From: Heterostelium album PN500
Taxonomy: Eukaryota; Evosea; Eumycetozoa; Acytosteliales; Acytosteliaceae
Assembly: GCF_000004825.1 (NCBI RefSeq)
Contig: NW_008805076.1
Span: forward strand, 186,001 to 250,000
DNA length: 64,000 nt
Reading direction: 5' to 3'
This document shows positions 34,196-45,918 of this stretch, in pieces. The position numbers and the translations under genes are program-made. Under the pieces are notes generated by a model. That model was not told where the DNA came from. It was given only the letters and a program-made list of their open reading frames with translations, and ran no database searches. Position 1 is the first letter of the stretch. Every line of letters starts with the position of its first letter.

Positions 34196-34621
34196 TTATT
34201 TTTGTTGGAAACCAAAACCATATTGTTCGATTTGATAATTATCTAGATATTCACGAATTGATAAGATCTTGTTATTCTCGATTCTAAATATTAAAACATA
34301 AACGTTTGTGTATAATCTATTTCCATAACCAAGACCTCTTGACTTGGCCTCGACAACCACCTTATCATCATTCTCACCAACGATATAATCGGTTGCAATG
34401 AATGAAAACTCATCGAATCCTGCAATTTGATCCATTGTATTGATACGATCCTGTGCTATTCTTGTTCCGGCATGACTGTATTTGCTTTCATTTCCTAACA
34501 TCCACCAAGTCGATGTTTTAGGATCACTGAACAGTGTTGATATCTTATCAAATTCTCTTGCATCCAAGTATTTAATAAATAATTCAGCTACTTGTTTTTT
34601 ATTATTAATTGTTGATTGCAT
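34196..34621 (-). CDS. SnoaL-like / NTF2-like domain protein
   Basis: Single exon, 141 residues. N-terminal helices (VAELFIKYLDAREFDKISTLF) and TWWMLG, followed by strands VVVEAKSRGL, NVYVLIFRIENNKILSIREYLD. This is the cone-shaped NTF2/SnoaL pattern of ketosteroid-isomerase-like proteins. Substrate and enzymatic activity cannot be inferred. Starts at the only reasonable ATG. Confidence 0.72.
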   Translation of the reverse strand: MQSTINNKKQVAELFIKYLDAREFDKISTLFSDPKTSTWWMLGNESKYSHAGTRIAQDRINTMDQIAGFDEFSFIATDYIVGENDDKVVVEAKSRGLGYGNRLYTNVYVLIFRIENNKILSIREYLDNYQIEQYGFGFQQK

Positions 34622-35337
34622 TTTATTGATTGCCTTTTAATTTTATTTATAGTTATATAAATATATTTATATTTTATTTTATTTTATATAATACTACTTG
34701 TTTATTTTAATATATTGTAATTTATTATTAATTTTTATTTGTTGATTTAATTCATCATCAAACATTTGATATTTATAAAATAAAAACATTATTCTTGATC
34801 TTCAACCAAAACCAATTTTGTTTCTTTTCTAATAACAGAATGATGCACTGGAATACCAGAAGACACCCCCATTATTAAAAATAATATCAATTAATAAACC
34901 ACACACATCCAAGTTTTCATTCCAGAACCAATAAAAAAAATTTCATTTTACTTTTTTTTTTAATAATGCATAAGTTGATTACCTTTGCAGAATTAATAAT
35001 ATCATTATTAAACACAATCAAGTACAGCAGTATACCCATTAAATGATTCGTTTGGTTGTTACACTCTTGAAGTTTGATCAGTCAATGCATTGAAGAGACT
35101 TTTTACAAAGAAAAAGTAAATTAAAATAAAAAAAAGAATAATTAAAGATAGTTTTTATTTTTGATGTAGCTCTTATTTCTTTTAGGTTGTGTTTTTTATT
35201 ATTTTCTATTATATATATAAATAATAAGTTTGTATTGTTTGTTAATTTGTTAGTTATTATGTTTTTATTGATTTCTATGTTGTTGTTATTGCTGGCTGTA
35301 GTTATTATTATTATTATTATTATGATTGTTATGATCG
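34622..35337. other. Intergenic, SnoaL promoter and STAT 3' end
   Basis: AT-rich. (TTA)n-like tract at about 35300-35340. No exon recognised; a TTATTA-encoded ORF on the plus strand is low-complexity. Confidence 0.5.
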
Positions 35338-35660
35338 TTATGATTGTGTATTCTTTACTAAAGTCAATATTTCATCTTTGTTTACGAAAGAAATAGTGTT
35401 GTTTCTATAATCGAATTGACAAATCTCGGTGAAATCCTGTAGGTTTGAATCGATGTAGTTGATGATTGATTTGGTTTGACGATCACCGGTCAGATCTGTT
35501 TTCATATCGACAATGATCTCTTTGATTTCACCACCACTGAAATACTTTATCATCCAGCAATAAGCATGATCAAGACTGAACTGTAATAAAAATCGTTTCT
35601 CTTTGTTCAACAGCAGACTAACTTCTTCTTTTTCTATATAATAAAATATCAATCTAAAAA

Positions 35661-35734
<74 letters not shown>

Positions 35735-35908
35735 CATAATCATAATTAATTAACAAACACATTTATCATATCTTTATAAAATACTCAAACTTAATTAATT
35801 ACATACCCTTGATTCCATAGATCTTTAGCATGTCTTTGATATTTAATAACTTTTAATGACGGTGATAATACCGACATGAACTTATCGAATTGTTCAATTG
35901 TTAGTTTA

Positions 35909-35950
<42 letters not shown>

Positions 35951-37289
35951 AATTGTTTGTTAGTACTTATATAAACATACTATTGATCTATCTATCAATT
36001 ATACTAACCCGATATCTTGTTTAACATTGATTTTAATGGTTCAATAGGTAGTGGACGATGATGCGATGTCATTCTCTTGTATATCTTTAAACAAAGATGA
36101 AAGTATTTCTGTAGTATATTTATAATTCTAGAGTGTGATACTTTTTCATAAACATATTGTTCTTTATCCAACTATTATTGTTATTAATATTATGATTATT
36201 AAGATTAAATTAATATATATAAGTTGTAATTGGTTTGTTTAATAAATTTTAACATACCAAGTAAATCTCTTCTTTTAAAAGTAAACTGAAATATTGTACC
36301 CATTGTGAATCGTTTACGAAAGCAATGAATTTATCGGATGGCTCTGTCTCTATGAGTACTTGGTGTTTGGTTGATTTATGAATGAGATTCAATGAGAATC
36401 CCAGTGAACTGAATTGTGTGGTTCCATGCATTAATTTTATTGGAACTTTTGCAAGATAACGACTTCCTTCCAATTGAATATCGAATGTTTGTTGTTCAAA
36501 TAAATTATTCTTATTATTATTATTATTGTTATGTTTTATACTATTACTACAACTGCTACTATTAATACTACTACTACTATTACTACTATTAATGTTATTA
36601 CTACTACTGCTACTACTATTAATGTTGCTATTGCTGTTGTTGTTTGGTATTAAAGAATGATTATGATGATATTGTGTAGATTGATTGTTGAGATGATGTA
36701 TTTTGAGTTTGCCGTAGGTGTATGGGAATTGCGAGGTTGTGAGCATCTCGACGATCATTTCATCGGCTGGAATCTGTTTGTAACGTTTTAGGATGCCTGG
36801 GAATGGCTGACGCGAGTAGACCAGTACGGCAGCGGGACAACCGACTCCACTCTGCTGGAATGACTCTATCTCCTTGAGAAGGATGGCAAGATGACGCGAG
36901 AGATTCTCTAGGTCGACACACTTGTGCAACAGGTTGTAGGACACCACGAATTCAGCGTGGAACACCAACTGTCGAATACAATCAACAAAGGTTCGAATGA
37001 TGGTGATTCCCTGGCTGATCTCCTGTGCCAGCGCCATTGCGTATTGTGTATCGAATTCCGGGTTGAAGTCGATGGCACCCACGAACGTACGTTGGTGCTG
37101 AACGAACGATGCACACATCACTCGCAACTCTTTGGCTTTCTTGACATAGTATTCCTCTTCCTCTGCCAGGTAGCAATCGAATTCAGTGGTGCCACCACCG
37201 ACCAATGATTTCTGTCGTTCTACACTCGCCAACTGATGTTGTCGCAACTCATCCAACAAAAGTAAAGGTTGTAATTGTTGTAATTCCAT
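35338..37289 (-). CDS. STAT-family transcription factor with substituted SH2 arginine
   Basis: complement(join(35338..35653,35807..35909,36009..36171,36258..37289)), 537 residues. Coiled-coil region (about 35-165), STAT-type DNA-binding domain (SRQPFPGILKRYKQIPADE, about 185-345) interrupted by an Asn/Ser run, EF-hand-like linker (HHRPLPIEPLKSMLNKISG, KLTIEQFDKF), and an SH2 domain (about 428-530) opening LWNQGLI and EEVSLLLNKEKRFLLQFS. The strand normally FLLRFS reads FLLQFS: the phosphotyrosine-binding Arg is Gln (Q457). D. discoideum STATb also lacks this Arg (Leu there), so this is a plausible STATb relative. It should act in the nucleus in developmental gene control, perhaps independently of tyrosine phosphorylation. 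Confidence 0.8.
35662..35733. repeat. (TAA)n microsatellite in STAT intron 3
   Basis: About 24 uninterrupted TAA units, starting eight bases from the exon 4 acceptor. Likely length-polymorphic. Confidence 0.9.
35911..35948. repeat. (TA)n microsatellite in STAT intron 2
   Basis: About 18-19 TA units running directly into the acceptor of exon 3, so expansion would lengthen the region just before the splice site. Confidence 0.85.
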
Positions 37290-37316
37290 TTATCTTAATC
37301 TAATAATTGATTATTG

Positions 37317-37349
<33 letters not shown>

Positions 37350-38857
37350 GTTGTTTAACTGTTTTGTTTTCTTTATGACATATAATAATAAATATTTGGA
37401 TAAATAACAATAAACGATTATCTGAAAATAAATATTTAAATGTGTGTGTGTGTTGGTGATTGCTTTTTTTTTTTTTTTTTGGAAACGCGAAAAAAACAGA
37501 GTAATCGGTTTTTAAACTAAATACGAATATATATTTTGTTTAATGTAATAAAACTAAAAATATAATAATGAATAATAAAATAAAGATTAAGAATTATTGT
37601 GTAATGTTTGAGTTTCGGTTGTTTGAGAATTAATGTTTGAATGGTTGACTTTGGGCTAATGTTTTATAGATAATAATAATCGAAAAAAAAAAAAAACAAT
37701 TTTGTAATTGTGTGGAGAATGAAAAAATAAAGAAAAATGATATTAATGGGGCTATTTATATCCTTATGATTATGATCATTAATAGTTTAAAGAAAAGGGA
37801 AGAATTTAAGGAGGGGGCTATGATTCCGAAGGTTTAGATTGTTTATTAAAAAAAAAAAAATGTGTGATGATATTTTTTTTAAGTTAAATTTGTTTTGATG
37901 TTCTTTTTTTTACAATTCTAAAATTACTTATTTAATGATATATCTATTAATTCTTTATGACAAAATAAAAAGTATTTTTTATCTATCTATGTATGATCAT
38001 TAATATTATTATTATTCTTTAAATTTTAATTTAATTTAATTTAATTTTTTATGTTTTTTTGTAATTATTACTCGTTTTCACAAAATACAAAAACGAAAAA
38101 AAAAAGTGGTATCTTTGGTTGTTTTGGGTCTAATTTTTTTGTTTTTTTAATTAATAAAAACCATGATCATTTTTTTCAGAGACAAATTTTGCAAAGTGAA
38201 AGTGTATCTATCTAATAGTTGGCACCAAGATTTTCTGACTAAAAAAGGATCATTAAGATCGCAGTTACTCTGAGTTTCGCTGAGATTTTCGAATTTTTAC
38301 ACCTAATCCTACTCATTGAACCACCAATTCTCTTGGCTAAATAAATTTAATCATGAAAGCAACTTCTCGGATTTTGAATTATTATATTTCTGATTGGCAC
38401 CAAACACTAATTTGAAATAGAATATTTTGCAAATATACAAAGACTGTAGACCAGGAGGTTTTAGAATAGATTTGATCAAACGCAACACCACATTCAAATA
38501 ATCCAATATTTGACAGGCTAAGCTCAATTTTCTCAAAATAATAATAAACAGATTTTTTAAGTGAATCTCTCACCATACCTTCGAAATCATAATAAAAAAA
38601 AAAAAAAAAAAATCCATACAATAAATTATAAGCAATAAGTACTAAAAAAAAAGCAAATTATTTAAAATAATAAATAATAAAATAATGTGAATCGATTTAT
38701 TTAAATAAAATATAATTTAACTGTAAAAAATGGCGATTAAAAAAATAACAACAAAAAGGTGAAGAGATGATTTGACTTTTGTGGCGTGAAAAACTAATTA
38801 GTTTGTTTAAGCTTTGCTTTGCTTGCTACGTGTACATTACTACTTTTTTTTTTTTCT

Positions 38858-38885
<28 letters not shown>
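37290..38885. other. 1.6-kb intergenic, STAT promoter region
   Basis: Contains (TTA)n at 37318-37349, a GTGTGTGTG tract at 37441 and long A/T runs. The stretch 38160-38600 is less AT-rich. It carries a 79-codon minus-strand ORF (38382-38621: GMVRDSLKKSVYYYFEKIE, LFECGVAFDQIYSK) of unknown origin, possibly a decayed gene. Confidence 0.4.
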
Positions 38886-38888
<3 letters not shown>

Positions 38889-40158
38889 ATGTACTATACG
38901 TAGATGTCGAGGTGAATCTGGTTGAATTATTGATCTTCTTGGAGAGTCTGGCGCACTGCCACTGCTGTTACTACTGCGTCTTGGAGAGTCTGGTTGTGAG
39001 AGTAGTTGTCTTGGCGACTCTGGTGCAACGCCTCTGAATCTTGGTGATTCACCCATCTGGTCGGCAACAGCTTGGCAGAAGTTCTTAATGACTTTTTCAT
39101 CGTTCATGAAATAGAGTGTTGGTTCGAACAACTCACATTCACTTAGACATAATTTACCTTTATATCTTAACTATATATAAATATTAAAGTTAGATTATTT
39201 GCTTTTGTTTTTTTCTTTTGTTATAAAAACCATCAACTTACCATATCAATTCTTGAATATAATACTCTTCCTTTACCAGAAATATATTTAATAACTTTGG
39301 TGGCTGCTTCAATGTCGGATGGAGCAGGACATGTGTTTCTTTCAACATTACCACCGAACCGTTCTTGGACACGGAAGTCCTCGGGCGACGGATGCTTGAT
39401 GATGGAATGAGAGAAACGTTTGTTGAAAAATATAAAGGAGACTTCACCTTCGGAGTGGATTGAATCTACGAATGGCTGGATAATCATGTCAGAGTGTTTG
39501 AGTAGTTTTCTAAATTGCGATTCGAGTAGGCAGGCGCTCTCGAGTGTAAATCTATGGGTACCGTAACTATCGGCTCCAATGGTTGGCTTCATGACAAACT
39601 CTTTTTGGCCAGTCTCGAATTTTCCATTATCGAATCCCTGTTGAATGTAATCGGACAAGGAGATTGGATTTTCACAGCTCTTAACGAAAATACTTGGTAC
39701 AATGGTAATACCTTGATTTTCGAGCTCCAACAGATACAATTTATTCCAATTCCAATAAATAACGTTACTGTCATTTAATAATGGAATCTTCATTGAATCA
39801 ATTTTAGTTAACCATTCTCTAAATTGTTCAATCTTTTCAACATAGTCCTAAAAATATATATATATTTTTTTGGAAATATTAGAAATTATAACTTTTTTTT
39901 ATATTTTTATTTTTTATAACTATTTTTTCTTACCCATGCAGATCTAATTATTAATAGGTCAAATTGATCCCATTGAACGGAATAATCATCCCAAATTACA
40001 CTCTTACACTCATAGAGTTTAGAGAGTTGCTGGATCATGCCATGATCATCAGGAGCTACATTAGGATGGTCCTTAGAAGTTACCATACCAATTCTCAGAG
40101 TCTTTAGAGATAAGAGATGGATGGACTTGGCAAATGTATTAAATGATTTAATTGTCAT
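38886..40158 (-). CDS. ATP-grasp domain protein (DcsG/RimK/glutathione-synthetase-like)
   Basis: complement(join(38886..39170,39242..39847,39934..40158)), 371 residues, all junctions in phase 0. An N-terminal pre-ATP-grasp fold (LRIGMVTSKDHPNVAPDD, FDLLIIRSAWDYVEK) precedes the ATP-grasp core. FVMKPTIGADSYGTHRF holds the ATP-binding lysine, followed by MIIQPFVDSIHSEGEVSFIFF and YSRIDMLRYKGKLCLSECELFEPTLYF, whose acidic residues bind magnesium. The family makes amide bonds by acyl-phosphate chemistry (D-cycloserine DcsG, RimK, glutathione synthetase); the substrate here is unknown. The C-terminal 60 residues carry five SPR motifs (SPRRSSN, SPRRSII), a likely target of proline-directed kinases. 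Confidence 0.8.
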
Positions 40159-42986
40159 TATTTTTATGTTTTTTTTTTTTAGATATATATAGATAGATAT
40201 TAGTTATGATAACAACTGCTTTTATTGGCCAGCAAGTTGAAAATGAAACTACTAATCGAACACCTACTTTAATTAATTAATTAAATAGGATGTTTGACTG
40301 ATTGGAGGAAAAGAAAGAAGAGTTTTTGATTTGCAACTAGATATGTGGAAGATTAGCGAAATCAAACCCAAATCACTCTTTTTGGAAATAATTGTAATTT
40401 GTTTGATAAAATTAAAATAAAAAAAGGATTTGTTTGTTGAGCGTGTGAGTGTGTTTAGTGTGGAATGGAATTAATGATCCTTATGGTTTAAAATGAAAAA
40501 CTGATGGATGATGAGATGTGTAGTGCGTACGTAAGAGTAGTGAGAACAGGAATGTATAGATAGATTCTATATTCTTTTAAAAGAAAGCAACAACAACAAA
40601 AAGATTGTCTCTTTTCGAATTGTTATTTTATTGATATTGAAATCTAATCTTGAATTTCGATATCTCCTTTTTGTTTTCGGCACTTTTCTATAGCCACACA
40701 AAACTAAAACAAACTAAAACAACTAAAAGTTGAGAAAAAAACACCACACAATGAGACAGGTGGATTCTTTATTTTATTTTAAAACCAAAGAAAAACCGTT
40801 TGATCAAATAAAACAAACAACCACACAATAAATATAGAAAGCACTATACACACAATGTTTTGAATCGAATGGTGTGTGTTTAATGATTTAATAGTTTGTG
40901 ATTTTGATGTGATCACAAGTATATAAATAAATTTTTGTAAAATCTAATAATGAATAAAGATGTGTGAATAGAATAATGTGTAGTATATAAGTAAAGTGAG
41001 TGTGAGTGTGTTAATAGTGATTGATTGATTAATTAAAAGAAAGATGAACTAACAAAGTTGAATTCCTTTTCTTTACTTTAATTATTATTATTATTCGTTA
41101 ATACTATTATTATTGTTGTTTGTTGTTGTTGTGGAATTGTTTGTTTGTTTGTTTAGTTGTTTGTGGATTGAAAACAATGTTTTATAGTTTGTGGATTTGC
41201 TGCTTTTTGATGTTGATCCCTGAGGTGTGTAGCTTTCTTTTCGTATCAAAGCAAAGCAAAATATATCTATTTGGATCGCTTCTGTCTTTTGTCAATGGTT
41301 TATGATATTTTTTTCTCTGCTCTTTCCAAGGTATTTTGCTACTTTCGAAAATCTGATGTTCCCAAGCACCTTTGCAAGCTTGTATCCCTTACAACAACCG
41401 GTAGATTCGTGAAGAAATCTACTACTACAAAAGCCAAACTAATAACAATCTATAACTATCTACTATAATTGTATGCAAACAACGACGATGACGATATTTC
41501 GATTTCGATATGCTACCAACGTTCACCAACGTTCACCAGCACCACCACCATCAACAATTCCTTAAAAGTAAAATATGATCTCTAAAATATAATTATAGTG
41601 TAACTGACCAGTTGTTGGTCTATTGTTGATTTTTTTGATTTGGATGATCAACCAAAACCAAATGACTCGTTTCTTTCGGCTTGATAATATTAAAATGAAG
41701 TGTATGTATGATGTCTTTTTTTGTTTTTGTTTTTTTTTGATGTGTAGACTATATCGCTATGTAACTTTGAATAAAACCTCAAGCCAAAAGAAGAAGAAAT
41801 TTTGTTTTTGTTTGGTATTTTTTTGTTTTTTTTAAACCATTTCAACTCAACTCATGTTTGTTAAAGTCGTTAGCATTTGATTGATTAATTGCTTTCTTAA
41901 ATGGTAAAAGTAAGAAGAAACCAACTAAACAACCATTTTTCACAACTTGATAGACTAGTTTGTTTTTTTTTATAAATAAAAATTGTGCTGATATTGTTGT
42001 TAATACCATTCATTTCTATGTTATTTTTTATTATTTTTTGATTAAAAAGAGAGGGGAATCTTGTGTAAAATGGGTGTGGAAAATGATTCATTTCCAAGGT
42101 TTATCAGCAAGAGTCATTAATCTTTTTCATTCACTCACCATACTATATTTAAAACTGATCTAAAAATCACAAATTCAATCACCTACTAGTTTTTTTTAAG
42201 AGAATTTGATTGAATTTACCCAATCAATTAAAATAATCAAGAGTGAAGATCAGTGAGCCATCCCTCATTTATAAAAGTGTCATATATACCACACACTGCT
42301 ATTTTCAGCCTGAAAAAAATTCACCCAACAATCCAATCAAAATCACAATAATCTTTTTGCAAAGATTGATATTTTTGGGTTCACACTCAAAAAATTTGGT
42401 AAAAATAAAAAAATGTTTTTCATTTTTTTGATCAGAGTGTGGGTGCTTTGTTTGATGACATGAATTACAACGATTAAAATCTATTTAAAAAATGATCAAA
42501 AATTTTATGCATATTTTAATTCAAAAATATTTGTATTATGATGCAAATATTTGTTTTTTTTCTATTTTATAATTGAAATTTTAAAAAAATGTGAGAGAAC
42601 CCTTATTTGCATTGACATTAATCGTTCGATTTCGTTTATAAACGAAATGATTATTTATTTATTTCTTTCAAAAAAAAAAAAATAATATTATACCAAAATT
42701 GTTTTCATGAATAAAAAAAAAAAAAACCACGAATACACATTCCGGATGTGGATTTCTTCTTGAAAAATTTGCTGGAGACCATTCCTTTTGTTAAAAGCCA
42801 AAACTAAGAGATATAAAAACACTCGTTACTAAAATATACAATGTTATTTCCTAAAAGGGAATTTGTATTGTTGTTGTTATTTTTAAATTTTTTTGGTTAA
42901 AATAGAATAACCGCATAATAAATATTAATAGTCTTGCCGTATAAAAATAATAATAGGGCTTGTATCTCTTTTCGGTTATTTTAATT
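40159..42986. other. 2.8-kb intergenic
   Basis: Mostly AT-rich promoter and 3' flanking DNA. Two patches are GC-richer: 41205-41560, open on both strands, ending in ACCACCACC, and 42730-42790. A 20-bp palindrome lies at 42629. No gene can be supported. Confidence 0.5.
42629..42648. repeat. 20-bp perfect palindrome
   Basis: ATTTCGTTTA followed by its exact reverse complement, with no spacer. Lies 340 bp past the 3' end of the minus-strand FNIP gene. Candidate dimer-binding site; function unknown. Confidence 0.5.
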
Positions 42987-44633
42987 TTATTTCAAAAAAT
43001 ATTCGTAAATATTAAAATTACTTTTTAACATTTGCGTTGTTACAATTGCTCCGGTGAGGTTGGATTCTGAAAACATTAATAAATTATTATTACCAAGGTT
43101 ACGTATATGTATTTGTTCTGTAGGTGATTGAAAAAGAATAATCTTGAGTGAATTGATGGTTGACATTTTCTTTATGATTCCCATCAGGTTGATATAGGCG
43201 GAGAGCGTTAGCTGGATTTGCTTTAGGTTTTGTGGAATTGCGTATTTGAAATCACTTGGAATCGAAAGCGAGGTGAGAGAAGGTGGTAGGTTGGGAGGAA
43301 AGTCGAATTGGTACATGCTGCCAACACTCAGGTGCTCCAGAGTATTGGGAAGTTGTGGAAGTTCGAATTTGAAAAAGCTAGACAAATCCAGTGAAATTAG
43401 TTTCGGAGGAAGTTGTTTCGAGTGTAGCTTCTGGTTGATACTCTTAAACGTTAGATGTGTTACCGATTTCGGAAACACTGTATCTTTGTGGACGGAATTC
43501 ACTGTGAGATGTGTCAGGTTCGGTAAGTGGTGCGCCTTCCATTGTACGATGACCTTTGTGTTGATTTCCAGTTCGACAATAGTCTTTGGCAGTGAATCGA
43601 TATTCAGCAAGCCAGCCATTAGCGTGAGACAAAGGTATGTTAGATTCGGTGGAAATACATTGATCTGATAGCAATCTAGAGTAAGATGGTTGACACTTGT
43701 TGGAATAAGATTGTCTAGCGCTATATCAATGAATCGATTGGACATTTTCAGGCGAGTTACACCAGCTGGAATAATAGTTCCTGGATGATATGGAGCTTCC
43801 AATGATTGCAATGATTTCGGCAAGACATCACATCCCAAATCCCTCTTGTAGGTATTGTGCAGCTTCAACTCTAGTAAATTCTCTGGAAGATCGCCTGGAT
43901 ATATCGATGATCTGAATAAATAGGAGAAATTGATACTCTCAACCGTTTGTGGTAGTATATTGGGATTCAAACGAGTCCTTACCAACCCACCAAAGTGAAT
44001 TGATTTCAGACCGCTTGGCAGTACTTCGTTATCCATCATTTTGAAACTTCTAGGTAAATGGATCTCCTCTAGCCCCAACGGAAGAATACCTTCCAACAGC
44101 GGATGTGAATAGTAATCGCCTAGATTCAGATATTTAAGGGATGCCGGTAGAATTCCAGGCGCTAGAGGTTGGTTGTAGTTTCCACCCAACCAGATATGCG
44201 TAGTCGATGGTGGAAATGTGTTTTCCATAATTGGCTGATTGAAAGAATCATTCATAAAGATATGTGTCACCGATGGTGGTATCCAGTTGCTTGGGATGAT
44301 CTCATTGAAGCCAGTGGGAAAGGTGATGTGTGTCACGTAGCTGGGCAGCGTTACACCCAGATCCGCAAGCGAAGTAAGAAACGAATACTTTAGATCACCA
44401 TTTAAACCACCGTTCTCTATAGTATTGACAATTGCTTTGCGATAGGAATTCAAATAGAACTTACGATCCGACCGGTAGAATCCGATAGACTTCATCATCG
44501 AGCAATTGGAAACATTGAAATCAAAAGATAGTTCGAACCATCTCTTACATACTAAAGTCATACATATTCTATCTATATTATCATCTAAATATTGAATTAT
44601 ATGTTTAAGTATTATATGTGAAAAAAAAGACAT
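42987..44633 (-). CDS. FNIP-repeat protein with F-box-like N-terminus
   Basis: Single exon, 548 residues. The start SHIILKHIIQYLDDNIDRICMTLVCKRWFEL is the F-box-like motif. It is followed by a long array of FNIP-type repeats (FNQPIMENTFPPSTTHIWLG, YNQPLAPGILPASLKYLNLG, and so on). The array becomes less regular after about residue 330 but keeps the LPxxLxxL spacing to about residue 450. It ends with the non-repeat domain typical of the family (LTLSAYINLMGIIKKM, LMFSESNLTGAIVTTQM). Presumed protein-binding solenoid, possible SCF adaptor. It differs from the paralogues at 17822 and 55443. Confidence 0.82.
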   Translation of the reverse strand: MSFFSHIILKHIIQYLDDNIDRICMTLVCKRWFELSFDFNVSNCSMMKSIGFYRSDRKFYLNSYRKAIVNTIENGGLNGDLKYSFLTSLADLGVTLPSYVTHITFPTGFNEIIPSNWIPPSVTHIFMNDSFNQPIMENTFPPSTTHIWLGGNYNQPLAPGILPASLKYLNLGDYYSHPLLEGILPLGLEEIHLPRSFKMMDNEVLPSGLKSIHFGGLVRTRLNPNILPQTVESINFSYLFRSSIYPGDLPENLLELKLHNTYKRDLGCDVLPKSLQSLEAPYHPGTIIPAGVTRLKMSNRFIDIALDNLIPTSVNHLTLDCYQINVFPPNLTYLCLTLMAGLLNIDSLPKTIVELEINTKVIVQWKAHHLPNLTHLTVNSVHKDTVFPKSVTHLTFKSINQKLHSKQLPPKLISLDLSSFFKFELPQLPNTLEHLSVGSMYQFDFPPNLPPSLTSLSIPSDFKYAIPQNLKQIQLTLSAYINLMGIIKKMSTINSLKIILFQSPTEQIHIRNLGNNNLLMFSESNLTGAIVTTQMLKSNFNIYEYFLK

Positions 44634-45918
44634 TTATAAATTTCTTTTTTTAATTAAATAATTAATAAATAAAAAAATTTGACAAAAAAAAAAAAGTAAA
44701 TCAGCATGCTTTGATCAAATAAATGATCGTGTGACTCATCAATGTGAAAAAAGATATATTAATTGAATCAATTATAATTGATAAACACTTCAAAGTTATT
44801 ATATTTTTAAATATTTTTTAAACAAACAAATAAATAAATAATCATAAATCAATTAAAATAAGAATAATCAAAAAATGCTCTAATAGTAATGATTAAAAAT
44901 GATCTAAAAGATTAAATCGTAAAGAGTAGATAAAAACATCTATCTCCATGTGATAGTTTTTTAATGATATTGTAAGTCTACTTCTATCATAAATCAATCT
45001 ATTAATTGTGTGATTAAAAGTAGTTATTTTATTTTCATTGCACAATTGTGTTTTGTTTCTTAAGCAAACAAATAAGCAAGCCTTAATTTCTTCCATACCT
45101 TTGCAAACCAACACACTTCACTTTTAATCACCAATTGATCAATAAAATAAAATGTTTCAAAACGACGTGCACTAACTCACCTCCTTCAAATTCAAATAAT
45201 TGTTTAAACACTAACACACCAACCCTAATGTTGTATATACCATCAAAAAAAAAAAAAAATTTTGATTTAAAATTTTAGATGTATTTTTTGTTTTAGTAGT
45301 GTATCGATCATCATGATTCTCGTAATTACTGTTGTTGTAAAATGTGTGTTTATTCCAAGTAAGGTTTCAATAGTGGTTTTATTGATCTTATCTATGATGA
45401 TGATGATGATGTAGATTAATTTGACACTTGTTTGTTAATTAAATTAATAATCGCGATTATAATAGTAAATTTGTATGGTCAACGTCAAATCAATACAGCA
45501 CTTCAAAGAGAGTTGTTGTTTTGTGTAGTGCCTCATCAAAAAAAAAAGATTGGATTGTGGGTGGATGGATGATTGAAATCCTACAGCCATAGATATCGGA
45601 ATCCACCTACCTAATTTAAGCAATAGGGTTTACCTCCCATACTTTTCTTTTCTAAACTGTTGTGATTAGAAGTAATTACTAACAAGAATGCATTGTTGTT
45701 GTAAACTGCAAGAAAAGAATAGCAATAATAATAATATGTATGCATTGTGTGAAAGGCTTAATTGTATGAGGAACCAAGACTATATATAAAATGTTCAATT
45801 CCATTATTTACCAAATCAAATCAAAACAAATAAAATATACATACTCTTATTTGTTTCACCAAACAAAACCAACCAATCTAAAGAGTTTAAAGTCTTAAGC
45901 AGAAACAACATCATCAAA
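44634..45918. promoter_or_regulatory. Intergenic / divergent promoter of FNIP and P450
   Basis: AT-rich. Its middle (44907-45142) is the left arm of an inverted repeat. The 750 bp before the P450 ATG contain GT-rich stretches, a poly-A tract and a TATATATAAAATG-like element at about 45780. No exon seen. Confidence 0.4.
44907..45142 (-). repeat. Left arm of inverted repeat flanking the P450
   Basis: Its reverse complement aligns with 47848-48010 over nearly its whole length. Blocks include TTGGTGATTAA, GTGTTGGTTTGCAA, AACTACTTTTAATCACA, ACTTACAATATCATTAAAAAA and CTCTTTACGATTTAATC. The left arm has about 40 and 24 extra bases. It holds a 73-codon minus-strand ORF of unrecognised type (44893-45114). 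Confidence 0.65.

Noticed and set aside
35187-35396. Hydrophobic plus-strand ORF rich in Ile/Leu/Val
   Set aside because: Encoded by (TTA)n-like tracts and overlapping the STAT last exon antisense.
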